Positions 39,310 through 48,621 of a stretch of 64,000 bases of DNA are shown here, one piece after another. The stretch is from the NCBI GenBank assembly GCA_016710335.1, contig JADJXQ010000003.1:310001-374000 (forward strand), given 5' to 3'. Within the stretch, counting starts at the first letter, position 1. Each line of letters opens with the position of its first letter. The stretch is from Rhodospirillales bacterium. GTDB lineage: Bacteria > Pseudomonadota > Alphaproteobacteria > Rhodospirillales > Defluviicoccaceae. The notes under the pieces are model-generated. The model worked only from the letters and a program-made list of their open reading frames with translations, ran no database searches and had not been told where the DNA came from. The position numbers and the translations under genes were made by a program.

Positions 39310-40146
39310 ATGACGGTCGAGACGCCCTCCGGCAAAGATGCCGGCTATGAGAACTTTCCCGTCGGTTCGTGGTTGCTGCCATCGCACCTTCGTCCCCACG
39401 TTGCGGTGTTCTATGCATTCGCGCGCGCCATCGATGACATTGCAGATGACCCGCATCTGGCTGCAGACGAGAAGGTCCGGCGCCTGGACATATTCAAGAC
39501 GGCCCTCGAGGACGGACGAAGCGGCGGCGTGGATCTGGCCAAGGCTCACGCGATGCACCGCACGCTGGTCGAGACGGGAATCGCGCCGCGCCACTGCCTT
39601 GACCTCCTGAGCGCCTTCACGCAGGACGCCGTGAAGCTGCGCTATCGGGATTGGGACGACCTCATGGATTATTGCCAACGCTCGGCTGCGCCGGTCGGGC
39701 GCTTTCTGCTTGACCTTCACGGCAGCGACGCCGGCGATTACGGTCCGGCCGACGCGCTCTGCAACGCCCTCCAAGTCATCAACCATCTCCAGGACTGCCA
39801 GGAGGACTACAGGGCGCTCGACCGGGTGTATTTGCCCGAGGACTGGATGAAGGCGGCAGGCGCCGCGGTGGCGGACCTGGATACGGACCGGACGTCACCG
39901 TCGTTGCGTGTTGTCCTCGACCGTTGCCTGGATGGTGTGGACGCCTTGCTGAAGGAAGCGCGGACGTTGCCGGCGGTGCTCACCAGCCGGAGGCTTGCCA
40001 TGGAATCGGCGGTCATCCTGGATATCGCCCATGCCTTGGTCGCGCGGCTGCGGCGCGGCGACCCGCTCGCCGGCCGCATCCGGCTGGGCCCGGCGGAGTA
40101 CGCGGTGTGTTGCACCCGCGGCGCCACCGCGGCGCTGTTCGGCTGA
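39310..40146 (+). CDS. hpnC: HpnC, hydroxysqualene-forming squalene synthase family enzyme
   Basis: 278 residues from ATG at 39310; a GTG at 39280 is in frame. Trans-isoprenyl diphosphate synthase fold with two Asp-rich motifs, ARAIDDIADDPH and NHLQDCQEDY. Together with HpnD and HpnE it converts farnesyl diphosphate to squalene through presqualene diphosphate and hydroxysqualene; HpnC makes hydroxysqualene. First gene of the operon; its stop is one base before the hpnB start. Confidence 0.93.
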   Translation: MTVETPSGKDAGYENFPVGSWLLPSHLRPHVAVFYAFARAIDDIADDPHLAADEKVRRLDIFKTALEDGRSGGVDLAKAHAMHRTLVETGIAPRHCLDLLSAFTQDAVKLRYRDWDDLMDYCQRSAAPVGRFLLDLHGSDAGDYGPADALCNALQVINHLQDCQEDYRALDRVYLPEDWMKAAGAAVADLDTDRTSPSLRVVLDRCLDGVDALLKEARTLPAVLTSRRLAMESAVILDIAHALVARLRRGDPLAGRIRLGPAEYAVCCTRGATAALFG

Positions 40147-40147
40147 C

Positions 40148-41350
40148 ATGACCGATCATGGGATGCTCAGTCTGGCGATCGCCGGCTCGGCGCTTCTGTC
40201 CCTCTGCGGCTGGGTGTATCTCCTCGTCGAACGCGGCGGTTTCTGGAAGGGCGAGCAGAGGCTGGAGACGTTGCAGATCCCAGATCCGGCGGTGTCCGGC
40301 GATCCGCCGGAGGTGGTCGCGATCATTCCGGCGCGCGACGAGGCCGCGACCATCGAGCGGGCCGTGTCGTCGCTGTTGCGCCAGGACTACGCGGGCCGGT
40401 TCACGGTCGTGGTCGTCGATGATCACAGCGTCGATGGGACCGCCGAGGCGGCGCGGCAGACCGGCGACTGCGGCCGCGTCATCGTACTCTCCGCAATGGC
40501 CCTGCCGCCGGGCTGGACCGGGAAGTTGTGGGCGGTGGAACAGGGGGTCGCGTGGGCGACGCGGGAACGGCCGGATCTCCGCTATCTGCTGATCACCGAC
40601 GCGGACATCGACCACCACCCGCAAAGCCTGGGGCGCCTTGTGGCAGTGGCCGGAGCGCATCGTCTGGATCTCGTCTCGCTCATGGTGCGCCTCCACTGCG
40701 GCAATGCCTGGGAGCGGGTGCTGATCCCGGCGTTCGTGTTCTTTTTTCAGAAGCTCTATCCGTTCGGCTGGGTCAACGATCGGGCGCGGCGCACCGCCGC
40801 TGCTGCCGGTGGGTGCATGCTGGTGCGGGCCTCCGCGCTCGCCGCGGCCGGGGGAATTGCGCCCATCCGCGACCGGCTGATCGACGACTGCGCGCTCGCC
40901 GAACGGCTCAAGGGGAACGGCGCCATCTGGCTGGGGCTCACCAGCGGGACGCGAAGCGTGCGCGCGTATCGTCGGCTTGGCGAGATCTGGGCGATGGTGG
41001 CGCGCACCGCCTATACTCAACTCGGCCATTCCTTCGCGGCGCTGACGGGGACTGTCGTCGGCATGATCGTTCTCTACGTCGTTCCTCCCATGGCCGTTGC
41101 GTACGGACTGCTGGTCGCCGACGTCCCGGCCCTTGCCGCCGGCGCTGCGGCGTGGGCGACGATGACCTGGATGCTGCGCCCGACACTGACGCTCTATGGA
41201 CTGCCGGCGTGGCGGGGGATGCTGCTGCCGGTTGCGGCAGCGCTGTTCACGATGATGACGGTGGACTCGGCGCGGCGTCATTGGCTCGGCCGCGGCGGCG
41301 CCTGGAAAGGCCGAACCTATGGCGCCTATAAAATGCGGGCGCGCGGATGA
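40148..41350 (+). CDS. hpnB: HpnB, hopanoid-associated glycosyltransferase
   Basis: 400 residues from ATG at 40148 (an open frame upstream overlaps hpnC). GT2-type catalytic domain: VVAIIPARDEAATIERAVSSL, VVVDDHSVDGT and the DADIDHHP DxD motif. Several C-terminal membrane helices (LTGTVVGMIVLYVVPPMAVAYGLL). Presumed to add or help process sugars in hopanoid or associated lipid synthesis; the exact reaction is not established. The ATGA overlap couples it to hpnD. Confidence 0.9.
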   Translation: MTDHGMLSLAIAGSALLSLCGWVYLLVERGGFWKGEQRLETLQIPDPAVSGDPPEVVAIIPARDEAATIERAVSSLLRQDYAGRFTVVVVDDHSVDGTAEAARQTGDCGRVIVLSAMALPPGWTGKLWAVEQGVAWATRERPDLRYLLITDADIDHHPQSLGRLVAVAGAHRLDLVSLMVRLHCGNAWERVLIPAFVFFFQKLYPFGWVNDRARRTAAAAGGCMLVRASALAAAGGIAPIRDRLIDDCALAERLKGNGAIWLGLTSGTRSVRAYRRLGEIWAMVARTAYTQLGHSFAALTGTVVGMIVLYVVPPMAVAYGLLVADVPALAAGAAAWATMTWMLRPTLTLYGLPAWRGMLLPVAAALFTMMTVDSARRHWLGRGGAWKGRTYGAYKMRARG

Positions 41351-42261
41351 TCACGACGTCCGGCGAGGACGCCGAAGAGGCTAGCGGGTATCGAGACGCT
41401 GCGGCGCGCAATGCCGACGATTGGGCGGTCGTCGAGACCGTCGTTCGGAGTTCCGGCACATCGTTCTATTGGGCGATCCGGCTGCTCCCGATCGAGAAGC
41501 GGCGCGCCATGTTCGCGGTCTACGCGTTCTGTCGCGACGTCGACGATATCGCAGACGAACCGGCGCCGGTCGCAATCAAACGGGCGCGCCTGCAGGCGTG
41601 GCGGATGGAGATCGACGGCGTGTTCAGAGGAACGCCGCGCACCCCGTTGGCGCGAGCGCTGGTCGAACCCGTAAGCACCTATGATCTTCAGGAGAACGAC
41701 TTCCTCGCCGTCATCGACGGCATGGAGATGGATGCGGCGCCGCGGGTGCGCATCCGGGACGACGCGGAGCTGGCGCTTTACTGCGAACGGGTCGCCTGCG
41801 CCGTCGGCCGGCTCTCGACGGCGGTGTTCGGAGCCGATCGGGAGACGGGTCGGCGGCTGGCAGCGGCGCTGGGCTCCGCGCTTCAGCTCACCAACATCCT
41901 CCGCGATCTGGACGAGGACGCGCGGCGCAACCGCCTCTACCTGCCGGCGGACAGGCTGTGTGCCGAGGGGATCGATGTTGGCGACGATCTTGCCGCGGTG
42001 CTCGCTCATCCGGGAGCGGTGCGGGTGTGCGACCGGCTGGCGGGCTTGGCAGTTGAGCGGTTCGCCGAGGCGAAGGCACTGCTCGCGGACTGCGAGACGC
42101 GGGCCATGCGCCCGGCGCGGGTGATGATGGAGGTCTATCGGCGCACCCTCGACCGGTTGATGGCTGGACGCTGGCCCGGAAGCGCATCCGGCAGCACCAG
42201 GCGCGTCACCCTGTCCAGGCCGGAAAAGCTGTGGATCGCGGTCCGCTACGGACTGATTTAG
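41347..42261 (+). CDS. hpnD: HpnD, presqualene diphosphate synthase
   Basis: 304 residues. Asp-rich motifs CRDVDDIADE and LTNILRDLDEDARRNRLYLP bind magnesium-diphosphate. Joins two farnesyl diphosphates to presqualene diphosphate. Full length; overlaps hpnB by four bases and is three bases before hpnE. Confidence 0.95.
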   Translation: MITTSGEDAEEASGYRDAAARNADDWAVVETVVRSSGTSFYWAIRLLPIEKRRAMFAVYAFCRDVDDIADEPAPVAIKRARLQAWRMEIDGVFRGTPRTPLARALVEPVSTYDLQENDFLAVIDGMEMDAAPRVRIRDDAELALYCERVACAVGRLSTAVFGADRETGRRLAAALGSALQLTNILRDLDEDARRNRLYLPADRLCAEGIDVGDDLAAVLAHPGAVRVCDRLAGLAVERFAEAKALLADCETRAMRPARVMMEVYRRTLDRLMAGRWPGSASGSTRRVTLSRPEKLWIAVRYGLI

Positions 42262-42264
42262 AGT

Positions 42265-43635
42265 ATGGAGCCGGGCGCCGGGTGCGTGCACGTGATCGGC
42301 GCGGGGCTAGCCGGCCTGGCGGCCGCCGTGTCGCTCGCCGGCGCCGGTGTGCCGGTCATCGTGCACGAAGCCGCAGGCTACGCCGGCGGCCGCTGCCGCT
42401 CGTTCTACGAAGCCGGCCTCGGTTGCCGCATCGACAATGGCAACCACCTATTGCTCAGCGGCAACAGCGCGGCGTCTGCGTATCTGCACACGATCGGCGC
42501 AGGCGGTGCGCTGACGGGACCGGCGCGGGCGGCGTTCCCGTTCGTTGATCTGGCGACCGGAGAGCGCTGGACCGTGGCCCCGAACGCGGGGCGCATTCCG
42601 TGGTGGATTTTCAGCCCGCTTCGGCGGATCCCGGGGACGCGCCCACGAGAGTACCTCTCCGCCCTGCGTCTGGCGCGCGCCTCGGACACGGAGACGGTGA
42701 GGGACTGCGTCGGCGACGACGGCGCGCTGTTCAGGCGGTTTTGGGAACCGCTGACCTTGGCGGCGCTGAACACGTCGCCAGAAGACGGGGCGGCGCTTCT
42801 GCTGTGGGCAGTTGTTCGCGAAACTTTCTTCCGCGGCGAGCCCCACTGCCGGCCCCGCATTGCCCGCGATTGCCTGGCCGCGGCGTTCGTCGATCCGGCG
42901 CTGCGCTACCTGGCGGACCGCGACAACTGCGTTCGACTCCGCAAGCGGGTCCGCGAGATCGGATACCAGGATGGGCGTGCGGTCGGGCTCTCGTTCGCGG
43001 ATGGCGAAGCGATCAGGTTGAGCGGCAGCGAATCAGTCGTCGTCGCGGTGCCGCCCGCCCAGGCGGCGGACCTCGTGCCGGGCATTGTGACGCCGCTCGG
43101 CAGCCGAGCCATCGTCAACGTGCATTTCCGCGTCGCCCAGGGCCAGCGGGCGTCGCCGGTAATCGGCGTCATCAACGGCCTCTGCCACTGGATCTTCGTC
43201 CGCGACGGCATGGCGTCCGTGACCGTCAGCGCCGCAGATGCTTTGGCCGAGCGCCCGAACGTCGACATCGCGCGCCGGACCTGGGCCGAGGTGTCGCGGA
43301 TCCTGACGGGTGCTGCCGGACCGGACGCGCCGCTCCCCGCCCATCGCATAATCAAGGAAAAGCGCGCCACGTTCGCGCAAACGCCGTCCAACCTCGCTCG
43401 CCGCCCGGGGCCCACGACCCGCTGGAGAAACCTGTTCCTGGCCGGTGATTGGACGGCGACCGCCCTGCCGGCGACCATCGAAGGCAGCATCCGCTCCGGC
43501 AACACTGCGGCACAAGCGGTCAGCCATGCGCGGCAAATGCTTGACAGAACGAGCCCTTCCGACGCAACAAGCGCGATTGGGGTATCCGAAGAGATAAACC
43601 GCGACGCTGATAAGCGCTGCGCGCGGCGCTCGTGA
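42265..43635 (+). CDS. hpnE: HpnE, hydroxysqualene dehydroxylase
   Basis: 456 residues, FAD-dependent amine oxidase-like fold. N-terminal dinucleotide motif VIGAGLAGLAAAVSLAGAG, then EAAGYAGGRCRSF, and a C-terminal FAD segment LFLAGDWTATALPATIEGSIRSG. Reduces hydroxysqualene to squalene. The last about 35 residues after the FAD motif are extra and poorly conserved in appearance. Confidence 0.94.
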   Translation: MEPGAGCVHVIGAGLAGLAAAVSLAGAGVPVIVHEAAGYAGGRCRSFYEAGLGCRIDNGNHLLLSGNSAASAYLHTIGAGGALTGPARAAFPFVDLATGERWTVAPNAGRIPWWIFSPLRRIPGTRPREYLSALRLARASDTETVRDCVGDDGALFRRFWEPLTLAALNTSPEDGAALLLWAVVRETFFRGEPHCRPRIARDCLAAAFVDPALRYLADRDNCVRLRKRVREIGYQDGRAVGLSFADGEAIRLSGSESVVVAVPPAQAADLVPGIVTPLGSRAIVNVHFRVAQGQRASPVIGVINGLCHWIFVRDGMASVTVSAADALAERPNVDIARRTWAEVSRILTGAAGPDAPLPAHRIIKEKRATFAQTPSNLARRPGPTTRWRNLFLAGDWTATALPATIEGSIRSGNTAAQAVSHARQMLDRTSPSDATSAIGVSEEINRDADKRCARRS

Positions 43636-43645
43636 CGACGGGGAC

Positions 43646-45616
43646 GTGGAGATGAGGATCGCTGAACGGGCGATGGTGAGCGAGGCCGGTCTGGGCGGGG
43701 CGCTTGAGCAGGCCGTGGAGCGCGTTATCGGACAGGCGGCGCTGTGGCTCACGGAACGGCAGGCCGACGATGGGCACTGGGTGTTCGAGTTGGAAGCCGA
43801 CGCCACCATTCCCTCCGAATACATTCTCCTTAACCACTACCTCGGCGACATCGACGACGACACCGAAGGCAGGCTGGCCACCTACCTGCGCAGGCGCCAG
43901 GGGTCACACGGCGGCTGGCCGCTGTTCCACGGCGGGGACATCGACATCAGCGCCACGGTCAAGGCGTACTTCGCCTTGAAGCTGGTCGGCGACGATCCCG
44001 AGGCGCCCCACATGAAGCGGGCGCGGGACGCGGTGCTGGCCCGCGGCGGCGCCGCCCGGGCCAACGTGTTTACGCGGATCGCCCTCGCGTTGTTCGGCCA
44101 GGTGCCGTGGCGGGCGACGCCGATCATCCGGCCGGAGGCTATGCTGTTGCCGCGCTGGGCTCCGTTTCACCTGGACAAGGTGTCCTACTGGTCGCGCACC
44201 GTGATGGTGCCACTGTTCGTGCTCGCCGCCCTCAAGCCGCGGGCCCGCAACCCGCGCGGCGTCGACATCCGCGAACTGTTCGTGGTGCCGCCGGAGGAGC
44301 ATGTCGACTACCTTACCAATCCCACCGGCCATTGGGTCGGCAGCGGCATGCTGATGCTCGACGGCCTGGCGCGCAAGCTGGAGCCGTTGTTGTTCCCCAA
44401 GGCACTCGAGCAGAAGGCCATCGACCGCGCCATGGCGTTCGTGAAGGAGCGCCTTAACGGCGAAGATGGGCTGGGGGCGATTTTCCCGGCGATGGCCAAC
44501 GCTGTCATGGCCCTTGATGCGCAGGGCTACCCGCACGACCACCCCGAGTTCGTGACGGCGCGACGCGCCATCGACAAGCTCCTGGTGTTCCGCGATGACG
44601 AAGGATACTGCCAGCCGTGCCTGTCTCCCGTTTGGGACACCAGCCTCGCCCTCCATGCGCTTCTGGAAGTCGGGTGCGGCGAGGACGATCCGGAGATCGC
44701 CACAGCGGCGGCATGGCTCCGAGACCGCCAGGTCTTGGACCTGGACGGCGATTGGACAGCGAGCCGACCTGACGCGCGCCCGGGTGGCTGGGCCTTCCAA
44801 TATGGAAACGCCCACTATCCGGATGTGGACGACACGGCCGTTGTCGTCATGGCGCTGCACCGTGCCCGCCACGAGGACTCGCGCGAGGCTGTTGAGCGGG
44901 GCGCGGAATGGGTGCTGGGGATGCAGAGCCGGAATGGTGGCTGGGGCGCGTTCGACGCCGACAACGAGCACTATTACCTGAACAACATCCCGTTCGCCGA
45001 CCACGGCGCCCTGCTCGATCCGCCGACCGCGGACGTGACGGCGCGCTGCCTCGGCATGCTCGCCCAGCTTGGCTACGAGCGGGACCATCCGGCGGTCGCG
45101 CGGGCGGTGCGGTGGCTCATCGATCAGCAGGAGGACGACGGATCGTGGTTCGGCCGTTGGGGCACGAACTATGTCTATGGCACCTGGTCTGTACTATCGG
45201 CCCTCAATGCCGTCGGTGAGGACCTGGAGGCGCCCCATGTGCGCGCTGCCGTCGAGTGGTTGAATGTGCGCCAGCGCGATGACGGCGGCTGGGGCGAGGA
45301 CTGCTCCAGCTACTGGGCGGAGCGCCGGAACGATCCCGCCAATGTGAGCACGCCGACCCAGACCGCATGGGCGCTGCTCGGGCTGATGGCCGCCGGCGAG
45401 ATCGATTCCGATGCGGTGCACCGTGGTGTCGCCTACCTGTTGTCGGCGCCGCGCGAAGGCGGCGCGTGGGCCGAGCGGTACTACAACGCGGTCGGCTTTC
45501 CCAAGGTGTTCTACCTCCGCTATCATGGTTACAGCGCCTATTTCCCGTTGTGGGCGTTAGCGCGGTACCGCAACCTCCGTCTCGCCAACGCCAAGACCAC
45601 CATGTACGGGATTTGA
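43646..45616 (+). CDS. shc: squalene-hopene cyclase
   Basis: 656 residues from GTG at 43646 (ATG at 43652 is two codons later). Cyclises squalene to hopene/hopanol at the membrane. The catalytic DxDD motif is DVDD at residues 393-396. QW repeats include QADDGHWVFELE, QGSHGGWPLFHGG, QSRNGGWGAFD, QEDDGSWFGRWG and QRDDGGWGEDC. Full family length. Its stop overlaps the TTG start of hpnG. Confidence 0.97.
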   Translation: MEMRIAERAMVSEAGLGGALEQAVERVIGQAALWLTERQADDGHWVFELEADATIPSEYILLNHYLGDIDDDTEGRLATYLRRRQGSHGGWPLFHGGDIDISATVKAYFALKLVGDDPEAPHMKRARDAVLARGGAARANVFTRIALALFGQVPWRATPIIRPEAMLLPRWAPFHLDKVSYWSRTVMVPLFVLAALKPRARNPRGVDIRELFVVPPEEHVDYLTNPTGHWVGSGMLMLDGLARKLEPLLFPKALEQKAIDRAMAFVKERLNGEDGLGAIFPAMANAVMALDAQGYPHDHPEFVTARRAIDKLLVFRDDEGYCQPCLSPVWDTSLALHALLEVGCGEDDPEIATAAAWLRDRQVLDLDGDWTASRPDARPGGWAFQYGNAHYPDVDDTAVVVMALHRARHEDSREAVERGAEWVLGMQSRNGGWGAFDADNEHYYLNNIPFADHGALLDPPTADVTARCLGMLAQLGYERDHPAVARAVRWLIDQQEDDGSWFGRWGTNYVYGTWSVLSALNAVGEDLEAPHVRAAVEWLNVRQRDDGGWGEDCSSYWAERRNDPANVSTPTQTAWALLGLMAAGEIDSDAVHRGVAYLLSAPREGGAWAERYYNAVGFPKVFYLRYHGYSAYFPLWALARYRNLRLANAKTTMYGI

Positions 45617-46305
45617 CGCGCGTCGGCGTCATCACCGGACTCGCTGCCGAGTCGGCCTGCGTCCTCGGGCGACATGATGGCAAATCGAACCTCCTCGTGG
45701 CCTGCGCCGGCGCGGACGCGGAGCGCGCCGGGGAGGCGGCTCGCAGGCTGATCGGTGAAGGCTGCAAGGCTCTTGTCGGCTTCGGGGTGGCCGGCGGACT
45801 GGCGTCGGATCTGGCGCCTGGGGCGGTGGTCGTCGCCGATGGCGTGGTTACGCCGGACGGGCGTCGCCTGGAGGTCGACGAGCACTGGCGGCAGCGCCTC
45901 GGTTGCCGAATCAGCGCCCGGATCGGCGCACGCGGCGGCACGATCGTCACCGTAGTCGACGCGGTCACCGACAGCGCATGCAAGCGGATGCTTGCGGCGC
46001 GGACCGGATCTGTTGCCGTCGATATGGAGAGTTACGCCATCGTCCAGGTGGCGACCGGCGCCGGCGTGCCGGTCCTGATCGTGCGGGCCATCGCCGATCC
46101 GCTGGACCGCGCACTACCGGCATGGCTGCCAATCACGATCAGAAGAGATGGGACGACAGATCTGGCGGTGGTGGCGAAGCAGTTGTCCCGGCGGCCGTGG
46201 GAGATTGCCCAACTGATCCGGGTGGGTCTGGATTTCCGACGAGGGTTGAGCGCGCTACGCCGCGTCGCCGCGGATGCGGGGCCGCTCTTCCACTTCACTC
46301 GATAG
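45613..46305 (+). CDS. hpnG: HpnG, hopanoid-associated phosphorylase (adenosylhopane nucleosidase)
   Basis: 230 residues from TTG at 45613, in a TTGA overlap with shc; no ATG or GTG fits. Purine nucleoside phosphorylase-like fold (VGVITGLAAESACV, LVGFGVAGGL, VDMESYAIVQVA). HpnG removes adenine from adenosylhopane to give ribosylhopane or its phosphate. The 3' end overlaps the convergent hpnH by 51 bases. Confidence 0.9.
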   Translation: MTRVGVITGLAAESACVLGRHDGKSNLLVACAGADAERAGEAARRLIGEGCKALVGFGVAGGLASDLAPGAVVVADGVVTPDGRRLEVDEHWRQRLGCRISARIGARGGTIVTVVDAVTDSACKRMLAARTGSVAVDMESYAIVQVATGAGVPVLIVRAIADPLDRALPAWLPITIRRDGTTDLAVVAKQLSRRPWEIAQLIRVGLDFRRGLSALRRVAADAGPLFHFTR

Positions 46306-47394
46306 CCGCTTGACCAACCCCTCGAACACGAAATCGGCCGGGCGCTGACCCTCCAGGTCGATGTCCGGCGCCATCGGCCCGTCTGTGCGCGGACCCAGCA
46401 GTGCGACCCTGAGCGCCTTGAGCGGGTGGGAGATGGTGTCGTTGACGGCGGTCGGCTCGTACCCGCAATGCACCATGCAGTCGGCGCATTTCTCATAATT
46501 GCCGGTGCCGTAGCGGTCCCAGTCGGTGTCCTCGATCAACTCCCTGAAGCTGCCGGCATAGCCCTCGCCGAGCAGGTAGCAGGGCCGCTGCCAGCCGAAC
46601 ACGTTGCGGGTGGGATTGCCCCAAGGCGTGCAGCGGTAGGACTGGTTGCCGGCCAGAAAATCGAGAAACAGGATGGACTGGCTGAACTGCCATCGGGTCC
46701 CGTTCCGGCGCTTGAAGACGTCGCGGAACAGCTGTTTGGTGCGGGTGCGGTTGAGGAAGTGTGCCTGGTCGGGCGCCCGCTCGTAGGCATAGCCGGGGGA
46801 CACCGTGATTCCTTCCACGTCCAGGGAGTTGGTGCAGAAGTCGAAGAACGCGGCGACCTCCTCGGCGGTCATGGTGTCGAACAGGGTACAGTTGACGTTG
46901 ACGCGGAAGCCTTTCGCGCGGGCGGCGCGGATGGCGGCAACGGCGCGCTTGAAGGTGCCGGGCTGGTTCACTGCCTTGTCGTGCTCGGCTTCCAGTCCGT
47001 CCAGATGCACAGAGAAGGTGAGATACGGCGTCGGCGTGAACAGGTGCAGCTTCTTTTCCAGGAGCAACGCGTTGGTGCAGAGGTAGACGAACTTCTTGCG
47101 GGCGACGATCCCGGCGACGATGGCCTGGATCTCCTTGTGGAGGAGGGGCTCGCCGCCGGGGATGGAGACCACCGGGGCGCCGCATTCGTCGACCGCCTGC
47201 AGGCATTCATCCACCGACAGGCGGCGGTTGAGGATGGAGTCCTCGTAGTCGATCTTGCCGCACCCGGGACAGGCGAGATTGCAGCGGAACAGCGGCTCGA
47301 GCATGAGCACCAGCGGGTAGTGCGTCTCGCCGGCGAGCCGCTTGCGGACGACGTAGGCGCCGACCCGCGCCATCTGGATGAACGGGATGCCCAA
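46255..47394 (-). CDS. hpnH: HpnH, radical SAM adenosylhopane synthase
   Basis: 379 residues. The radical SAM cluster motif is Cys38, Cys42 and Cys45 (CNLACPGC), followed by a SPASM-like cysteine-bearing C-terminal part (KCADCMVHCGYEP). Adds the adenosyl radical to diploptene, the first step of C35 hopanoid side-chain synthesis. Downstream of ispH with 11 bases between, and convergent with hpnG. Confidence 0.95.
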   Translation of the reverse strand: MGIPFIQMARVGAYVVRKRLAGETHYPLVLMLEPLFRCNLACPGCGKIDYEDSILNRRLSVDECLQAVDECGAPVVSIPGGEPLLHKEIQAIVAGIVARKKFVYLCTNALLLEKKLHLFTPTPYLTFSVHLDGLEAEHDKAVNQPGTFKRAVAAIRAARAKGFRVNVNCTLFDTMTAEEVAAFFDFCTNSLDVEGITVSPGYAYERAPDQAHFLNRTRTKQLFRDVFKRRNGTRWQFSQSILFLDFLAGNQSYRCTPWGNPTRNVFGWQRPCYLLGEGYAGSFRELIEDTDWDRYGTGNYEKCADCMVHCGYEPTAVNDTISHPLKALRVALLGPRTDGPMAPDIDLEGQRPADFVFEGLVKRLSSEVEERPRIRGDAA

Positions 47395-47405
47395 GACGCG
47401 ATGCT

Positions 47406-48368
47406 CTAGGTGCGGACGGCACTGACGGCAGCGCGATCAAGCTCGCGCGGCAACTTGAATTGCATGCTCTCGATGACGCCGTCCAGTTCCTCCACCTGCA
47501 CGTCTCCGTACGCGCCAAGCGCCACGATGAGGTCCTGTACGAGGCGTTCCGGGGCGGAGGCGCCGGCTGTAATGCCGATCGTCTCGATTCCCTCCAACCA
47601 GTCCGGCTCGATCATCGAAGCGTCGTCGATGAGATAGCTGGGAATTCCCATCTGCACCCCGATCTCACGGAGGCGGTTCGAGTTGGAGCTGTTCTTGGCG
47701 CCGACGACCAGGAGCAGGTCGACCCGCGCCGCCACTTCGCGCACCGCCTGCTGCCGATTCTGCGTTGCATAGCAGATGTCGCGGACGTCCGGACCGGCGA
47801 TGTGCGGAAAACGCTCCTTCAGCGCCTTGATGATGTCCCGCGTATCGTCGACGCTGAGCGTCGTCTGCGTGACGTAGGCGACCGGCGCCTCAACCGGTAT
47901 GGTCAGCGCCCCAACGTCCTCCCGGGTGGACACGATGTGCACACCGCGGGGAATCCGCCCGCGCGTGCCTTCCACCTCCGGATGGCCGGCGTGCCCAATC
48001 AGGATGACCTCCCGCCCGCGCTGGGACTGGTTGCGCCCTTCCTTGTGCACCTTGGAGACCAGCGGGCAGGTTGCGTCGATGACCGGCAGCGCCCGCTGGC
48101 GCGCCTCCGTCTCCACCGCCTCCGAGACGCCGTGGGCGCTGAACACGGTCACGGCGCCGTCTGGCACTTCCTCCAACTCTTCGACGAACACCGCGCCCTT
48201 GGCGCGCAAAGAATCGACGACGTGGCGGTTGTGGACGATCTCGTGGCGCACGTAGACCGGCGGGCCGTAGAGCTGTAGCGCGCGCTCGACGATCTCGATC
48301 GCCCGTTCCACCCCGGCACAGAAGCCGCGCGGGTTGGTCAGAATGACACGCAGCGTCCGGGTTGACAT
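47406..48368 (-). CDS. ispH: 4-hydroxy-3-methylbut-2-enyl diphosphate reductase IspH
   Basis: 320 residues from ATG at 48368, giving the canonical N-terminus ILTNPRGFCAGVERAIEIVERAL. Iron-sulfur enzyme of the MEP pathway making IPP and DMAPP. Cluster cysteines are in GFCAGV, DATCPLV and DICYATQNR; other motifs are HEIVHN and GAKNSSNS. Supplies isoprenoid precursor next to the hopanoid genes. Confidence 0.97.
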   Translation of the reverse strand: MSTRTLRVILTNPRGFCAGVERAIEIVERALQLYGPPVYVRHEIVHNRHVVDSLRAKGAVFVEELEEVPDGAVTVFSAHGVSEAVETEARQRALPVIDATCPLVSKVHKEGRNQSQRGREVILIGHAGHPEVEGTRGRIPRGVHIVSTREDVGALTIPVEAPVAYVTQTTLSVDDTRDIIKALKERFPHIAGPDVRDICYATQNRQQAVREVAARVDLLLVVGAKNSSNSNRLREIGVQMGIPSYLIDDASMIEPDWLEGIETIGITAGASAPERLVQDLIVALGAYGDVQVEELDGVIESMQFKLPRELDRAAVSAVRT

Positions 48369-48621
48369 GGGCAGGCCGGTTTCAGTTGATATTCTCGTCG
48401 GGACCACACCATAGGCAGCTTTGCGCGGCGGTCAAACAGAGAATGTGCATGGATTTTGTATGGTTATCGGCGCGCGCCGCAGCCGTGGCAGCGTTTCGGT
48501 TGTCGCCTGAGGGCCGGCGTGCTATCGCACCCGGCGTTGCGGGCGCCGTTGATAGACCAACGTTGGCCCGCCCGCGAACCGACCCGGAGCAGCGCCACAC
48601 GTGCAGGCGGGGACACCGGCG

